In this document: positions 56,001 through 64,000 of the stretch, one piece after another | Layout of the letters: every line of letters starts with the position of its first letter | Numbering within the stretch: the stretch's first letter is position 1 | NCBI RefSeq assembly: GCF_014595955.1 | Contig: NZ_JABVCF010000003.1 | Coordinates: 372,001 to 436,000, forward strand | From: Pseudaminobacter soli (ex Zhang et al. 2022) | GTDB taxonomy: Bacteria > Pseudomonadota > Alphaproteobacteria > Rhizobiales > Rhizobiaceae | DNA: 64,000 nucleotides | Reading direction: 5' to 3' | The notes under the pieces: model-generated | Told to the model about the DNA's origin: nothing | Seen by the model: the letters and a program-made list of their open reading frames with translations, nothing else | The model's database searches: none | Position numbers and translations under genes: made by a program

Positions 56001-56594
56001 CTAGCGCTCGTGCTGCGCGGGGTTGGAATGGTTCTCAGGCGGGTACGAGCCGCCAGTCGAACCGGGTTTAGAGCCGTCCGTCGCGAAAGCGTCGGGCGGC
56101 TCATCTCTTATGCCCGCAATCGCCATCTGGTATCGCGCGCTCTTGTCGCGCGCCTCTGCGATGTGCGGCGATCCTTTCGGATACCATTTGCCGTCGTAGT
56201 TCACGACGGCGTCCTCTTGGGTGTTAAGCTGCCAAAGCGTGCCTCGCACCGAATTGTGCTTGAAGCCCGTCATCTCGATTATCTGACGGCGCGTAAGGCC
56301 ACGCGGGTTATCCTGAATGAGCTTTAGCACCGCAGGCTTGACCGTCCCAGGTGCGGCTCTATCAACCTCTACTGACCCGTTATCGGTTGCCACCTCCGCG
56401 TTGCGAACGTCAGTACTTGATGGCGTAAAAGAGGCCGAGACGGGCTCATCCGAAGAAAGAACAGCGTTAAGTTTGGTGAGAAGCTCCGCCCTAGCGGACT
56501 CTTTCCCTGCCGCGAAACCAGCCTCATACGCGTCATCAAGAGCCAGCCGCATCATCGCAGCCATGTCGCTATTCAGCTGGTCGAGCTTGTCCAT
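56001..56594 (-). CDS. wHTH-like passenger protein
   Basis: 197 residues with GAGGG before the ATG. The N-terminus is a helical, acidic stretch (MAAMMRLALDDAYEAGFAAG), the middle is disordered, and a winged-helix-like region follows at about residues 85-135 (VLKLIQDNPRGLTRRQIIEM, then HNSVRGTLWQLN). The C-terminus is Pro/Ser-rich. It is the outermost gene at the right end of the element and may regulate transposition or the host response. No known family is recognised. Confidence 0.6.
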   Translation of the reverse strand: MDKLDQLNSDMAAMMRLALDDAYEAGFAAGKESARAELLTKLNAVLSSDEPVSASFTPSSTDVRNAEVATDNGSVEVDRAAPGTVKPAVLKLIQDNPRGLTRRQIIEMTGFKHNSVRGTLWQLNTQEDAVVNYDGKWYPKGSPHIAEARDKSARYQMAIAGIRDEPPDAFATDGSKPGSTGGSYPPENHSNPAQHER

Positions 56595-56703
56595 TGGAGC
56601 GCCCTCATGATTCTATCAAGGTATATAGCAGCGGGCGTCCATTTCGACAATCATAACGTGTGTGAATAACGCGAATATCTGTTGCTTACGTGCGTAATGC
56701 ACC

Positions 56704-56715
56704 CGTTACGTAACG
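56704..56715. repeat. 12-bp palindrome near the right end of the element
   Basis: CGTTACGTAACG is perfectly symmetrical and stands two bases inside the 23-bp inverted repeat. No partner is found at the left end, so it could be a host-factor or transposase subsite special to the right end. Confidence 0.4.
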
Positions 56716-56717
56716 CT

Positions 56718-56740
56718 TTTGAGTTTGATACCTAATACCG
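56718..56740 (-). repeat. Right terminal inverted repeat
   Basis: Read on the minus strand it begins CGGTATTAGGTA and mirrors the left end at 20 of 23 positions. Confidence 0.92.
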
Positions 56741-56748
56741 CATCTGAG
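56741..56748. repeat. Right copy of 8-bp target-site duplication
   Basis: CATCTGAG, identical to 52129-52136, sits directly after the right end of the element and continues in the glycosyltransferase frame. Confidence 0.93.
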
Positions 56749-57358
56749 GACGTCGGTCCTTGAGGAAGTCGGGGGCTGGGACCCCTACAATGTCACGGAG
56801 GATGCCGACCTCGGCCTCCGCCTCACGAGATTCGGCTACAGGACTGCCACCATCACGCTGCCGACGTTCGAGGATGCACCCGAGACCCTGTCGGACTGGC
56901 TGCCGCAGAGGACCCGATGGCTGAAAGGTTGGATGCAGACCTGGCTCGTCCACATGCGCCATCCTGTCCAACTCGTGCGCGAGATCGGTCCACGTTCGTT
57001 CGTGATCGCACAGATCCTCTCCGCAGGATTCGTGGTATCGGCGATGCTGCATCCGATCCTGCTACTCGCCGGAATCTACCTCATGCTGGAGATGGCGTTC
57101 ACAACCCCGGTCAGCGGCTGGAGCGTCGTGCTCCTTACGATCGACATGCTCAACCTCGTCTGCGGCTACACGTCTTTCCTGGCACTGGGCTGGCAGACCC
57201 TGCCGAAAGCGCAGCGGCGAGGTTTTTGGCGGATCGTGCTTTTCACGCCGCCATACTGGTTCCTGATGTCGGCGGCAGCCTGGCGCTCGCTGTTCCAGAT
57301 CTATCGCCGTCCCCACCATTGGGAGAAGACGCGGCATTTCCGAACGAAGGTGCAGTAG
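56749..57358 (+). pseudogene. Family 2 glycosyltransferase, 3' part, cut by a transposon
   Basis: The frame resumes as RTSVLEEVGGWDPYN and then TEDADLGLRL, giving the catalytic-base motif. QRTRWLKG supplies the Q-x-x-R-W motif of processive family-2 enzymes. Three or four hydrophobic helices follow (about 56990-57300) to a TAG at 57356-57358. The first base completes the codon cut by the element, so the gene is 1947 bases without it. An internal ATG at 56933 could start a 141-residue membrane fragment, but that would lack both motifs. Confidence 0.9.
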
Positions 57359-57424
57359 GAGCCCCGAAGGGACCTCCCTGAGAATCCTTCTCTTCCCGCC
57401 TTGCCCTCTAAAACGCAGGTCTGC

Positions 57425-58315
57425 TCAGTTCCTCGGTAGGAACTCCGGTCCGTTGCCGATGATGCGTTTGTCAGGCTCTCCGATCGCTTTCTCCTCCTTT
57501 CCGCCATAGGGGATCGACTGCAGGACGCGGCGGATGACCTCGATGCGGGCACGGCGCTTGTCGTTGGAGCGCACGATGGTCCAAGGAGCAAATTCGGTGT
57601 GCGTCGCCTCGATCATCCGGTCGCGCGCCTCGCCGTACTCGGCCCACTTGGCCATGCCGGCGAGATCGATCGGCGAGAATTTCCAGTTGGTGAGCGTGCT
57701 GTGCCGCCGGTCATGGAAGCGCTTCAGCTGGGTTTCCTGCCCGATGTCCAGCCAGAACTTGAAGAGCCGCATTCCATCGCGCACGATCGTCAACTCGTAT
57801 TGCGGCGTCTCTGCCAGAAAACGGGCATACTGCTCGGGCGTGCAGAAGCCCATGAGCGGCTCGACCCCTGCGCGGTTGTACCAGGATCGGTCGAACGTGA
57901 CGAATTCCCCGTGCGAGGGGAAATGGGCCACATAGCGCTGATAGTACCACTGGCCGCGCTCCGTCTCGGTCGGTTTCGACAGCGCGACGTTGCGCGCCCG
58001 GCGCGGGTTCATGTATCGGCGCAGCGCATCGATCGTGCCCCCCTTGCCCGCGGCATCGCGGCCCTCGAAGACAGCGACGACACGTTCTCCCGTCGTCTCC
58101 ATCCAGGCGAGCAGCTTGACCAACTCGACCTGCAGGCGCTCGAGAGTTTCCTGGTACTCGTCCTTGTCGAGTTTTTTGTCGTAGGGATATCCGCCGGATG
58201 TGAGTTTTCGCTTCTTCACCCAGCCGGGCAATTCAGGATTATCGATATCGAAGACACGCTTCACCCCTCCTACATCGAGCTCAATCGCCGACCCTGTCAT
58301 CTGGCCTTTATCCAT
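57425..58315 (-). CDS. ppk2: Polyphosphate kinase 2
   Basis: 296 residues of the class I PPK2 kind. Walker A is [14 protein letters not shown], Walker B the [14 protein letters not shown] region, and the lid is [15 protein letters not shown]. It uses polyphosphate to phosphorylate nucleoside diphosphates, or makes polyphosphate in reverse. AGGGAA precedes the ATG at 58315. Beside the Pho sensor genes it fits a phosphate-storage theme. Convergent with the split glycosyltransferase, with 66 bases between. Confidence 0.92.
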   Translation of the reverse strand: MDKGQMTGSAIELDVGGVKRVFDIDNPELPGWVKKRKLTSGGYPYDKKLDKDEYQETLERLQVELVKLLAWMETTGERVVAVFEGRDAAGKGGTIDALRRYMNPRRARNVALSKPTETERGQWYYQRYVAHFPSHGEFVTFDRSWYNRAGVEPLMGFCTPEQYARFLAETPQYELTIVRDGMRLFKFWLDIGQETQLKRFHDRRHSTLTNWKFSPIDLAGMAKWAEYGEARDRMIEATHTEFAPWTIVRSNDKRRARIEVIRRVLQSIPYGGKEEKAIGEPDKRIIGNGPEFLPRN

Positions 58316-58353
58316 TTGGCGTTCCCTGTGCCGACGATGTCCAAAGTGAATAC

Positions 58354-59682
58354 ATGGTAAGACGCGGCATGGCGGCCCATCAACAGCAACACGACGTCCA
58401 AAAACCTGCCCAGGCGCGCATCTCGGTGACCTCCTCCGACAGCGAGGGGAAGGAGGGGCTCAGACGGCAGTTCAGCAGCCTCCTGAAGGAACGCGGGTGG
58501 CTGCTCGCTGCAGCGTTCGCTGCCATGCTCGTGCTGCACCTGGCCGGCGGGGGTTCACTGCTGGTCCTCGTGGCCGCAATCCTGGTGTTCTTGGCAGTGG
58601 CGATGGTCGTGCCGGTACGCAAAGCGGAACTCGGTGTCGCCGCCCGGGCAGCGCCTGGATCAAACTCCGGGTTCACCGCCGAGAGCCTCGCCGCAGCCGT
58701 GGCCGACCCGCTGATCGTGTTCGATCAGCGCGGCGTCGTCGTGCTGGCAAATCCCGCGGCCCTTGGCGCCTTCGGCGACGTTGACCCCGGTATCTCGCTG
58801 CCGCTCAAATTCCGGACGCCGGAGATGCAGCAGTTGATCGGGCGCGCGCTGGAAACAGGAGAGCGGGCCGTCTCGGCGGAGTACTCCGAGCGCGTCCCGA
58901 TCGAACGGAATTACCTCGTAAGCTGCACCGCCATCGGCGGTACAAGCCTCTTCGTCATGGTCTTCAAGGATCAAAGCGAGTCCCGCCGGATCGATCGCAT
59001 GCGGGCCGATTTCATTGCCAATGCCAGCCACGAACTGCGTACCCCACTGGCATCCATCGCCGGTTTCATCGAGACCCTTCGCGGCCCGGCGAAGGACGAC
59101 GCGGGGGCGCGGGAGCAGTTCCTGCAAATCATGCAGAACCAGACGTCACGGATGGCGCGGCTGATCAACGATCTTCTTTCGTTGTCGCGCCTCGAGATGA
59201 GGGCGCTGAGGATGGGCGGGGCGAAAGTCGATCTCCGCGCCGTGATCGACAGTGTCGTCGATTCCCTGCAGCCGCTCGCCTCCGACAGCGGCGTCGATAT
59301 CGAGAACAGGATCGGCGAGGCCCGGATGGAGGTCGCCGGCGACCGCGACGAGCTTTATCAGGTCTTCGAGAACCTTATTGAGAATGCCTGCAAATATGGT
59401 CGTTCGGGCGGCAAGGTGGTGATCTCTGCCGCCAGCAAGAAAATCGGGCCTGCCGAAGAGATTTCTGTGGAAGTGCGAGATTTCGGGCCGGGCATTGCCG
59501 AAGAGCACATCCCACGCGTCACCGAGCGCTTCTACCGGATCGACGGCAATGGCTCCCTGAAGGGCACCGGTCTCGGCCTGGCGATCGTCAAGCACATAGT
59601 GACACGCCACCGTGGGCGTCTCGTGATCTCGTCGAGCCTGGGGGAAGGCTCGGCATTCACGGTCCATCTGCCTGCAGAGTGA
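58354..59682 (+). CDS. phoR: Phosphate-type sensor histidine kinase
   Basis: 442 residues. Two hydrophobic helices near residues 48-88 anchor it in the inner membrane, then a PAS domain follows ([18 protein letters not shown]). The phosphorylated histidine is H226 in [11 protein letters not shown], and the ATP domain has [10 protein letters not shown] and [13 protein letters not shown]. PhoR homologues have this compact layout without a large periplasmic sensor. phoU follows after 73 bases. The usual pstSCAB between phoR and phoU is missing here. phoB is also not seen. Confidence 0.85.
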   Translation: MVRRGMAAHQQQHDVQKPAQARISVTSSDSEGKEGLRRQFSSLLKERGWLLAAAFAAMLVLHLAGGGSLLVLVAAILVFLAVAMVVPVRKAELGVAARAAPGSNSGFTAESLAAAVADPLIVFDQRGVVVLANPAALGAFGDVDPGISLPLKFRTPEMQQLIGRALETGERAVSAEYSERVPIERNYLVSCTAIGGTSLFVMVFKDQSESRRIDRMRADFIANASHELRTPLASIAGFIETLRGPAKDDAGAREQFLQIMQNQTSRMARLINDLLSLSRLEMRALRMGGAKVDLRAVIDSVVDSLQPLASDSGVDIENRIGEARMEVAGDRDELYQVFENLIENACKYGRSGGKVVISAASKKIGPAEEISVEVRDFGPGIAEEHIPRVTERFYRIDGNGSLKGTGLGLAIVKHIVTRHRGRLVISSSLGEGSAFTVHLPAE

Positions 59683-59755
59683 GTGGGATTCTTCAATCTG
59701 TTACATCGATGCTCTATCCTAAAGCTATCGCTTCGCCTTGGGAGCCGTCGAGAAA

Positions 59756-60487
59756 ATGACCGCAGTGCTGTCGCACCACATCGTCAGCGCCTATGATGAT
59801 GAGCTGAAGAGCTTGACGCTGCGGATCGCCGCCATGGGCGGTCACGCCGAGAGGATGGTGGACCTGGCGCTCTCCGCGCTCATTCATGCGGACCTCGCGC
59901 TGGCGCGCAAGGTGATCGCCGATGATGCCATCCTCGACGAGGCGCAGCGGGAGATCGACACGCAAACGATCTCGATGATCACCCGGCGGCAGCCCCTTGC
60001 CGACGACCTGCGCGAGATCGTCGGCGCCATCCGTATCTCGGCCGACCTCGAGCGCGTCGGCGATCTCGGCAAGAACATCGCCAAGCGGGCCTTCGTCGTC
60101 GGCCATTCGCTCGACCGCATGAGCGCGATCCGCGGCCTGGAGGCCCTTGTCGATCTCGCACTGACGCAGTTGAAGGACGTGCTGGACGTATATGCCTCGC
60201 GTTCGGTCGAGCGCCTGGTGGCGGTACGTGATCGGGACGAGCAGATCGACGCGATCTACACCTCGCTTTTCCGGGAACTGCTGACCTACATGATGGAGGA
60301 CCCGCGCAACATCACGCCCTGCACGCATCTGCTGTTCTGCGCGAAGAACATCGAGCGGATCGGCGATCATGCGACGAACATCGCCGAGACGATCTACTAC
60401 ATCGTGACAGGCGAGCAGCTTCCGCTCAACCGGCCGAAGGAAGACAGGAGCCACGTCGTCACGGTGGAGCCGCACTCGCCTGCGTGA
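59756..60487 (+). CDS. phoU: Phosphate-uptake regulatory protein
   Basis: 243 residues from the ATG at 59756; a TTG at 59738 is in frame but unlikely. Two homologous three-helix-bundle repeats are visible, each with the metal-binding E/D-x-x-x-D kind of motif (SADLERVGDLGKNIA and FCAKNIERIGDHATNIAE). PhoU damps PhoR signalling in phosphate excess through the Pst transporter. Its companion pst genes must be elsewhere. Confidence 0.93.
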   Translation: MTAVLSHHIVSAYDDELKSLTLRIAAMGGHAERMVDLALSALIHADLALARKVIADDAILDEAQREIDTQTISMITRRQPLADDLREIVGAIRISADLERVGDLGKNIAKRAFVVGHSLDRMSAIRGLEALVDLALTQLKDVLDVYASRSVERLVAVRDRDEQIDAIYTSLFRELLTYMMEDPRNITPCTHLLFCAKNIERIGDHATNIAETIYYIVTGEQLPLNRPKEDRSHVVTVEPHSPA

Positions 60488-60619
60488 ATTCGGCTCCGGC
60501 CTTTTTCGACTAGGCGGTGTGAACGGATTGCCGCAGGTATTGCGTTCGGGATTTCTGACTTGAGCTTTGTCTGATTCATGGAGTGCCGACTGATTCGGAG
60601 GTCGGTAACCGCACCTCAA

Positions 60620-60642
60620 TGGTTGGCGTGTAGCGCCAACCA
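60620..60642 (+). promoter_or_regulatory. Perfect hairpin abutting the start codon of the GGDEF gene
   Basis: TGGTTGGCG (60620-60628) and CGCCAACCA (60634-60642) pair perfectly over nine bases with a TGTAG loop. The next base is the A of the ATG at 60643. No ribosome site lies outside the stem. It may block or control translation, or be an operator. Confidence 0.5.
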
Positions 60643-62370
60643 ATGTTCTGGAATGACCTCCGAAAAGCGCTCGTGCCGACGGTGCTGAGCTTCGTATTGC
60701 TTGCATCTCTGCACGCTGCACCCCTTGGCGCGGCTGAATCCATGGACATTCGCAGCGCCTGCTGGACGTCGAGCAGTTTGTCGGACGACTTGGTCACTGT
60801 CGTCCAATCGCCCGGGCGCTGGATCTGCGGAGATCGGATCTATTCGCTCGAAGGCGAGCGGACGTTGCTGCGTTTTGAAATCGGTCCAAACGATGTCCTT
60901 CCCCAATATCTCTTTTCTAGGCGAAGTGCGCTCGCGGCCGTGCATCTGCTGGCGATCGACCGAGACGGCGCAATGCGCCATACCTCCTTGGCGGCGGGTG
61001 AACTTCCTAGCGCTCTCTCTGGCGGGTATTTCAAGGCCTCTCTGCCGGGTGTGACCCGCGACACGCTGCAGGTCGTTGTCGCGTTCGATTTGCCGAGCCA
61101 CCAGATGACACTGGAGAGAGCCTATCTGTCACCGTCCGACATCGCTCTGGGCCCCGACCTTCTGCGGTCCCTGCTTCTCTTGGCTGTCCTTGCCGGAATG
61201 CTGTCCATGCCGCTCATTTTCAACGCGGCCTTCTACCGGATACTGCGCGAGCCATTCGTGCTTTGGCATTCCACGCTCACCATCTCCTTGCTGCTGACGA
61301 TCCTGGTCTCTTCGGGCCTTGCAGTCATTCTGTTCGATCCGCCAGCAATGACGTTGAGCTGGATGACGACAGTGATCTTCGGCCTTACGGTCGCTTCCGG
61401 GGCGATGTTCACTCACAGCTTCATCGAACCCGGCCGCATGCATCCGCTCCTGCGGCGTGCGCTGCTCTGTTGCGCCGCATGGGCGATGTTTCTCAGCACG
61501 TCTCACGCGGCATTTCCGTTCGTGGGGCGCTCAGTTCAGTCGACCGTGTACACGGCGGCTTTTGCTCCGGTGGTCGTCATTTTCATATTGTCACTTGCTG
61601 ACGCACTGCGGCGCGGAAGTCGGGCCGCCAAGTTCCAGGCGGTCGGCTATATACCTATGATTTTGGTAGGATTGGTGCGCCTGGTCACGGGTGTGGTTCC
61701 CTGGCTGCAGACCAATGATGCCATGCTACTGTTCTATGTGGGTTGCGTATGCGAAGTCTTGTTCACCACACTCGGCGTGGCAGACCGCTTCATGACGATC
61801 AAGCGCCAGCGAGACAGCGCACGCTTCGAAGCTGACGCGCTTGAGCGCCTGTCCGAACGCGACGCACTGACGGGATTGCTCAACCGGCGGGCAATCGAGC
61901 AGAATTTCAAGAAGTTCCGCGCCGACGGCTACCGCACACTTGCCGTGCTCGACCTGGACCACTTCAAGGCAATCAATGATGTTCACGGCCACGTGGTCGG
62001 CGACGCCGTGCTGAAAGCCGTGGCCGAAGCGCTCCAGGCGGACCCTCAGGTTCATGCGTTCCGCCTCGGCGGAGAGGAATTCTTGCTGCTTGTGCGCGGA
62101 GAAGATGCCCAGGCCCGGGCGGAGCGTCGGCGCCAGGCGATCCCCGCCATCGTCGCCAATGCCGTTCCAGGCCTTGGACGCCCCGTAACTGCCAGCATGG
62201 GCATGACGAATGCGTCGCCAAATGCCGATGCGGAGTTCGCAGAGCTCTACGAACAAGCCGACAGGCTACTTTACAACGCCAAACTTGCTGGCCGCAATCG
62301 AACCAAAATAGCATTGGTGCGAGGATCGAAGACTGATGCGGATCCAGTCTTTGATACTATGGCTAGGTGA
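60643..62370 (+). CDS. Diguanylate cyclase with 7-helix membrane sensor
   Basis: 575 residues. A signal-peptide-like start (LVPTVLSFVLLASLHAAPL), an N-terminal beta-rich extracytoplasmic domain (about 30-170), seven hydrophobic helices (about 180-385, 7TMR-DISM style) and a GGDEF domain (about 400-555). The active site is GGEEF at 476-480, a common active variant. The RxxD inhibitory site before it is absent, so feedback by c-di-GMP should be weak. It makes cyclic di-GMP, which often drives exopolysaccharide production. The start codon adjoins a perfect hairpin; alternative starts downstream are poor. Confidence 0.88.
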   Translation: MFWNDLRKALVPTVLSFVLLASLHAAPLGAAESMDIRSACWTSSSLSDDLVTVVQSPGRWICGDRIYSLEGERTLLRFEIGPNDVLPQYLFSRRSALAAVHLLAIDRDGAMRHTSLAAGELPSALSGGYFKASLPGVTRDTLQVVVAFDLPSHQMTLERAYLSPSDIALGPDLLRSLLLLAVLAGMLSMPLIFNAAFYRILREPFVLWHSTLTISLLLTILVSSGLAVILFDPPAMTLSWMTTVIFGLTVASGAMFTHSFIEPGRMHPLLRRALLCCAAWAMFLSTSHAAFPFVGRSVQSTVYTAAFAPVVVIFILSLADALRRGSRAAKFQAVGYIPMILVGLVRLVTGVVPWLQTNDAMLLFYVGCVCEVLFTTLGVADRFMTIKRQRDSARFEADALERLSERDALTGLLNRRAIEQNFKKFRADGYRTLAVLDLDHFKAINDVHGHVVGDAVLKAVAEALQADPQVHAFRLGGEEFLLLVRGEDAQARAERRRQAIPAIVANAVPGLGRPVTASMGMTNASPNADAEFAELYEQADRLLYNAKLAGRNRTKIALVRGSKTDADPVFDTMAR

Positions 62371-62552
62371 GATGCAGTTGAGGTCGACGATACAAAAGCC
62401 GCCACCTTCGGTCAGGTAAGGTTTACCCGATCGCCCATGGCTCCACAGCGTGCGAAGCCAAAATCCTTTGAATTCAGATTGCCGCCCGGCTTACGGCCGG
62501 TGAGCGCAATGCTTTCGGGACGACCCTCGACCCCGGACGGAGCACCTCCGGG

Positions 62553-63065
62553 TCAGCGGACCCGGCGGCGCTCGGAAGCCGGCTGGAAGGCCAGCCGAGC
62601 ATGATACCGGCAATAGGGTCCGGTCTCCCCGCTCTCATTGCCGCAGAAGTGGAAATCGTCGGCAAGAGGGTCGCCGATGGGCCACTTGCAGGTACGCTCG
62701 CTGAGCTCGATCAACTGCAGCTGACGCGAGATCGGCACCACGATATTCTCGGTCGAAGCCTCCAGGTGCCGCGCCGGTGCAGCCTCGAATTGCGCCTGGA
62801 GGGCGGTGGCGCCGACCGAAGCCGTAACTGGGCGCGGAGCCGGAGCGGGACGCTGCGGCGGCTTGGCCGTTGTCGCCTGTGCAGGCTTCTTCGGCCGTGC
62901 CGGCGAGGGCGCAGTGCGTCCACGCCCCGACAGTTTCAGCCTATGGACCTTGCCGATCACCGCATTGCGGCTGACGCCGCCCAGCTGGGCGGCAATCTGG
63001 CTGGCGCTCAACCCCTCGGACCAGAGTTTCCGAAGTGTCTCGACACGCTCGTCTGTCCAGATCAT
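62553..63065 (-). CDS. gcrA: Cell-cycle regulator GcrA
   Basis: 170 residues. IWTDERVETLRKLWSEGLSA and RNAVIGKVHRLKL form the N-terminal DNA-binding part that prefers methylated GANTC sites. A Pro/Ala-rich linker follows, and the C-terminal CKWPIGDP and FCGNESGETGPYCRYHARLAF bind sigma-70 region 2. GGGAGA precedes the ATG. GcrA co-operates with CcrM methylation in alphaproteobacteria, so the mobile methyltransferase in this window could matter to it only if it touches the same sites. Divergent from argD. Confidence 0.95.
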   Translation of the reverse strand: MIWTDERVETLRKLWSEGLSASQIAAQLGGVSRNAVIGKVHRLKLSGRGRTAPSPARPKKPAQATTAKPPQRPAPAPRPVTASVGATALQAQFEAAPARHLEASTENIVVPISRQLQLIELSERTCKWPIGDPLADDFHFCGNESGETGPYCRYHARLAFQPASERRRVR

Positions 63066-63399
63066 GATTTTCTCCCGTCGCCGCGTTGGGGAATCCGAAT
63101 CCGTTCACGCCCCGGCCCTGCCGGGTCCAACACCACTAATGCCTGTGTGGATGTGTCCGCCGCACGAAATGTAGTCGTCTCGTGCCTCTTCAGTACCGTA
63201 TCGGCTGACTCGGTGACAAGAGTCCGGCCGAGTCCACGAATCGGAAATTTCAGTTTTCCCCAACTTGCCGTGTTCCAGCGAGTGAGCCTCGCGCAGGACG
63301 CCCATAGGGTACGTTTTCGTTGACTTCGCGGCGGAAAGACTCAATATGCCGGCAAGGCCGCCTTCGAGGCGGCTTTTTGATTTGACTTGGACGCACCCT
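63066..63399. other. gcrA-argD intergenic region; possible small RNA or leader
   Basis: 334 bases between divergent genes. A good intrinsic terminator for the plus strand is at 63354-63378, yet no plus-strand gene lies before it. This suggests a short transcript, an argD leader, or a small RNA ending there. I did not identify a promoter with confidence. Confidence 0.4.
63354..63378 (+). terminator. Intrinsic terminator before argD
   Basis: GCCGCC (63357-63362) and GGCGGC (63368-63373) pair around TTCGA, extended by three weaker pairs, and are followed by TTTTT (63374-63378). The form is a classical Rho-independent terminator. It stops 22 bases before the argD ATG. Confidence 0.7.
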
Positions 63400-64000
63400 A
63401 TGAGCGGATCCGCGCTTTTCGAGACTTTCGCCCGGGCACCATTGTCGTTCGAACGCGGCGAAGGCTGCTGGCTGATCGACGAGAAAGGCGAGCGATACCT
63501 CGATTTCGCGGGCGGCATCGCCGTGAACTCGCTCGGCCACAGCAATCCTGCCCTGGTGCAGGCGCTGACGGATCAGGCGCAGAAGCTCTGGCACGTCTCC
63601 AACCTCTATGAGATCCCCGGCCAGACACGCCTTGCGGAGCGGCTCGTGGCCAACAGCTTCGCCGACAGGGTGTTCTTCACCAATTCCGGCGCCGAGGCTT
63701 TGGAATGCGCAATCAAGACGGCGCGGCGCTACCACTACGTCGCGGGCCGCCCCGAGCGCTTCCGGACGATCACTTTCGAGGGCGCCTTCCACGGCCGGAC
63801 GCTGGCGACGATCGCGGCCGGCGGGCAGGCGAAATATCTCGAAGGCTTCGGCCCGAAGGTCGACGGCTTCGACCAGGTGCCTTTCGGTGACATCGAGGCA
63901 GTCGATAGGGCGATCGGCCCGGAAACCGCCGCCATCCTGATCGAACCTGTCCAAGGCGAAGGTGGCATTCGCGAAGTGCCTGCCCAGGCGATGAGGCGGC
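63400..64000 (+). CDS. argD: Acetylornithine aminotransferase, N-terminal part
   Basis: The first 200 codons are present and the gene runs off the right edge. [20 protein letters not shown] and [19 protein letters not shown] open a class III PLP aminotransferase. [15 protein letters not shown] and [21 protein letters not shown]-type residues ([14 protein letters not shown]) match Arg[11 protein letters not shown] near the edge precedes the PLP-lysine, which is outside the window. ArgD converts N-acetylglutamate semialdehyde to acetylornithine in arginine synthesis. A terminator 22 bases before the ATG may regulate it. Confidence 0.93.
   Translation, partial: MSGSALFETFARAPLSFERGEGCWLIDEKGERYLDFAGGIAVNSLGHSNPALVQALTDQAQKLWHVSNLYEIPGQTRLAERLVANSFADRVFFTNSGAEALECAIKTARRYHYVAGRPERFRTITFEGAFHGRTLATIAAGGQAKYLEGFGPKVDGFDQVPFGDIEAVDRAIGPETAAILIEPVQGEGGIREVPAQAMRR

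Larger units (their letters stand above)
52137..56740. mobile_element. IS1595-family transposon with restriction-modification-like passengers
   Basis: A 4604-bp element bounded by 23-bp inverted repeats (20 of 23 bases match) and an 8-bp duplication. Contents in order: a winged-helix-like protein (52205), a methyltransferase-nuclease fusion (52721), the transposase on the minus strand (54268-55227), divergent promoters with operators, an XRE regulator (55338), a small HTH-like protein (55591) and another wHTH-like protein (56001). Its G+C is lower than the host's. IS1595 elements with passenger genes are known from the literature; this particular cargo I cannot match to a named element. It sits inside a glycosyltransferase gene. 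Confidence 0.93.

Noticed and set aside
59690-59737. Possible Pho box (CTGTTACAT) before phoU
   Set aside because: Only one half-site is present and the second direct repeat expected 11 bases away is not there.

Overview
The window looks like part of the chromosome of an alphaproteobacterium of the order Rhizobiales, near Mesorhizobium, Aminobacter or Nitratireductor. The reasons are the high G+C content, a GcrA cell-cycle regulator, LpsL/ExoB/Kps-type envelope polysaccharide genes, a murA gene near tRNA-Thr, and AGGAGG-type ribosome sites. The genus cannot be fixed from the sequence alone.

Layout. 1-3613: the end of a sugar ABC importer (two permeases and an ATPase) followed by a LacI-type regulator. 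3702-7603: small unknown proteins, exonuclease III, murA and tRNA-Thr(GGT). 7939-12715: a TRAP transporter operon (dctP-dctQ-dctM) ending in a cupin DMSP-lyase-like enzyme, with a divergent LysR regulator. 12909-23524: a surface-glycan island with wecB, a methyltransferase, a deacetylase-like protein, a sulfotransferase, two glycosyltransferases, an LpxD-like acyltransferase and a Gfo/Idh oxidoreductase. 24438-26583: a SAF-domain oxidoreductase and proC. 26689-35979: an exopolysaccharide cluster (Wzy-like polymerase, glycosyltransferases, WecG-like enzyme, Wzx-like flippase, Wzz-like co-polymerase). 36091-37999: folD and a GlxA-type regulator. 38095-43488: capsule genes kpsC, kpsT and a kpsE-like gene. 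44332-46872: galE, lpsL and mscL. 47069-50563: a sodium/solute-symporter hybrid histidine kinase. 57425-64000: ppk2, phoR, phoU, a diguanylate cyclase, gcrA and the start of argD.

The most notable object is a 4604-bp transposon at 52137-56740. It has imperfect 23-bp terminal inverted repeats, an exact 8-bp target duplication (CATCTGAG) and an IS1595-type transposase. It splits a 648-codon family-2 glycosyltransferase gene, which is restored exactly in frame when the element and one duplication are removed. Besides the transposase it carries a beta-class DNA methyltransferase fused to an Mrr-like nuclease domain, an XRE regulator and three further small or HTH-like proteins. Three copies of a CAACG-N5-CGTTG-type operator lie at the left-end promoter and in the divergent transposase/XRE promoter region. 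This suggests a compact, self-regulated mobile restriction-modification unit.

Together the genes describe a bacterium with heavy investment in envelope polysaccharide (precursor epimerases, assembly, export and decoration), phosphate and polyphosphate handling, and uptake of plant- or algal-type solutes. All calls come from reading the sequence; no database search was run.
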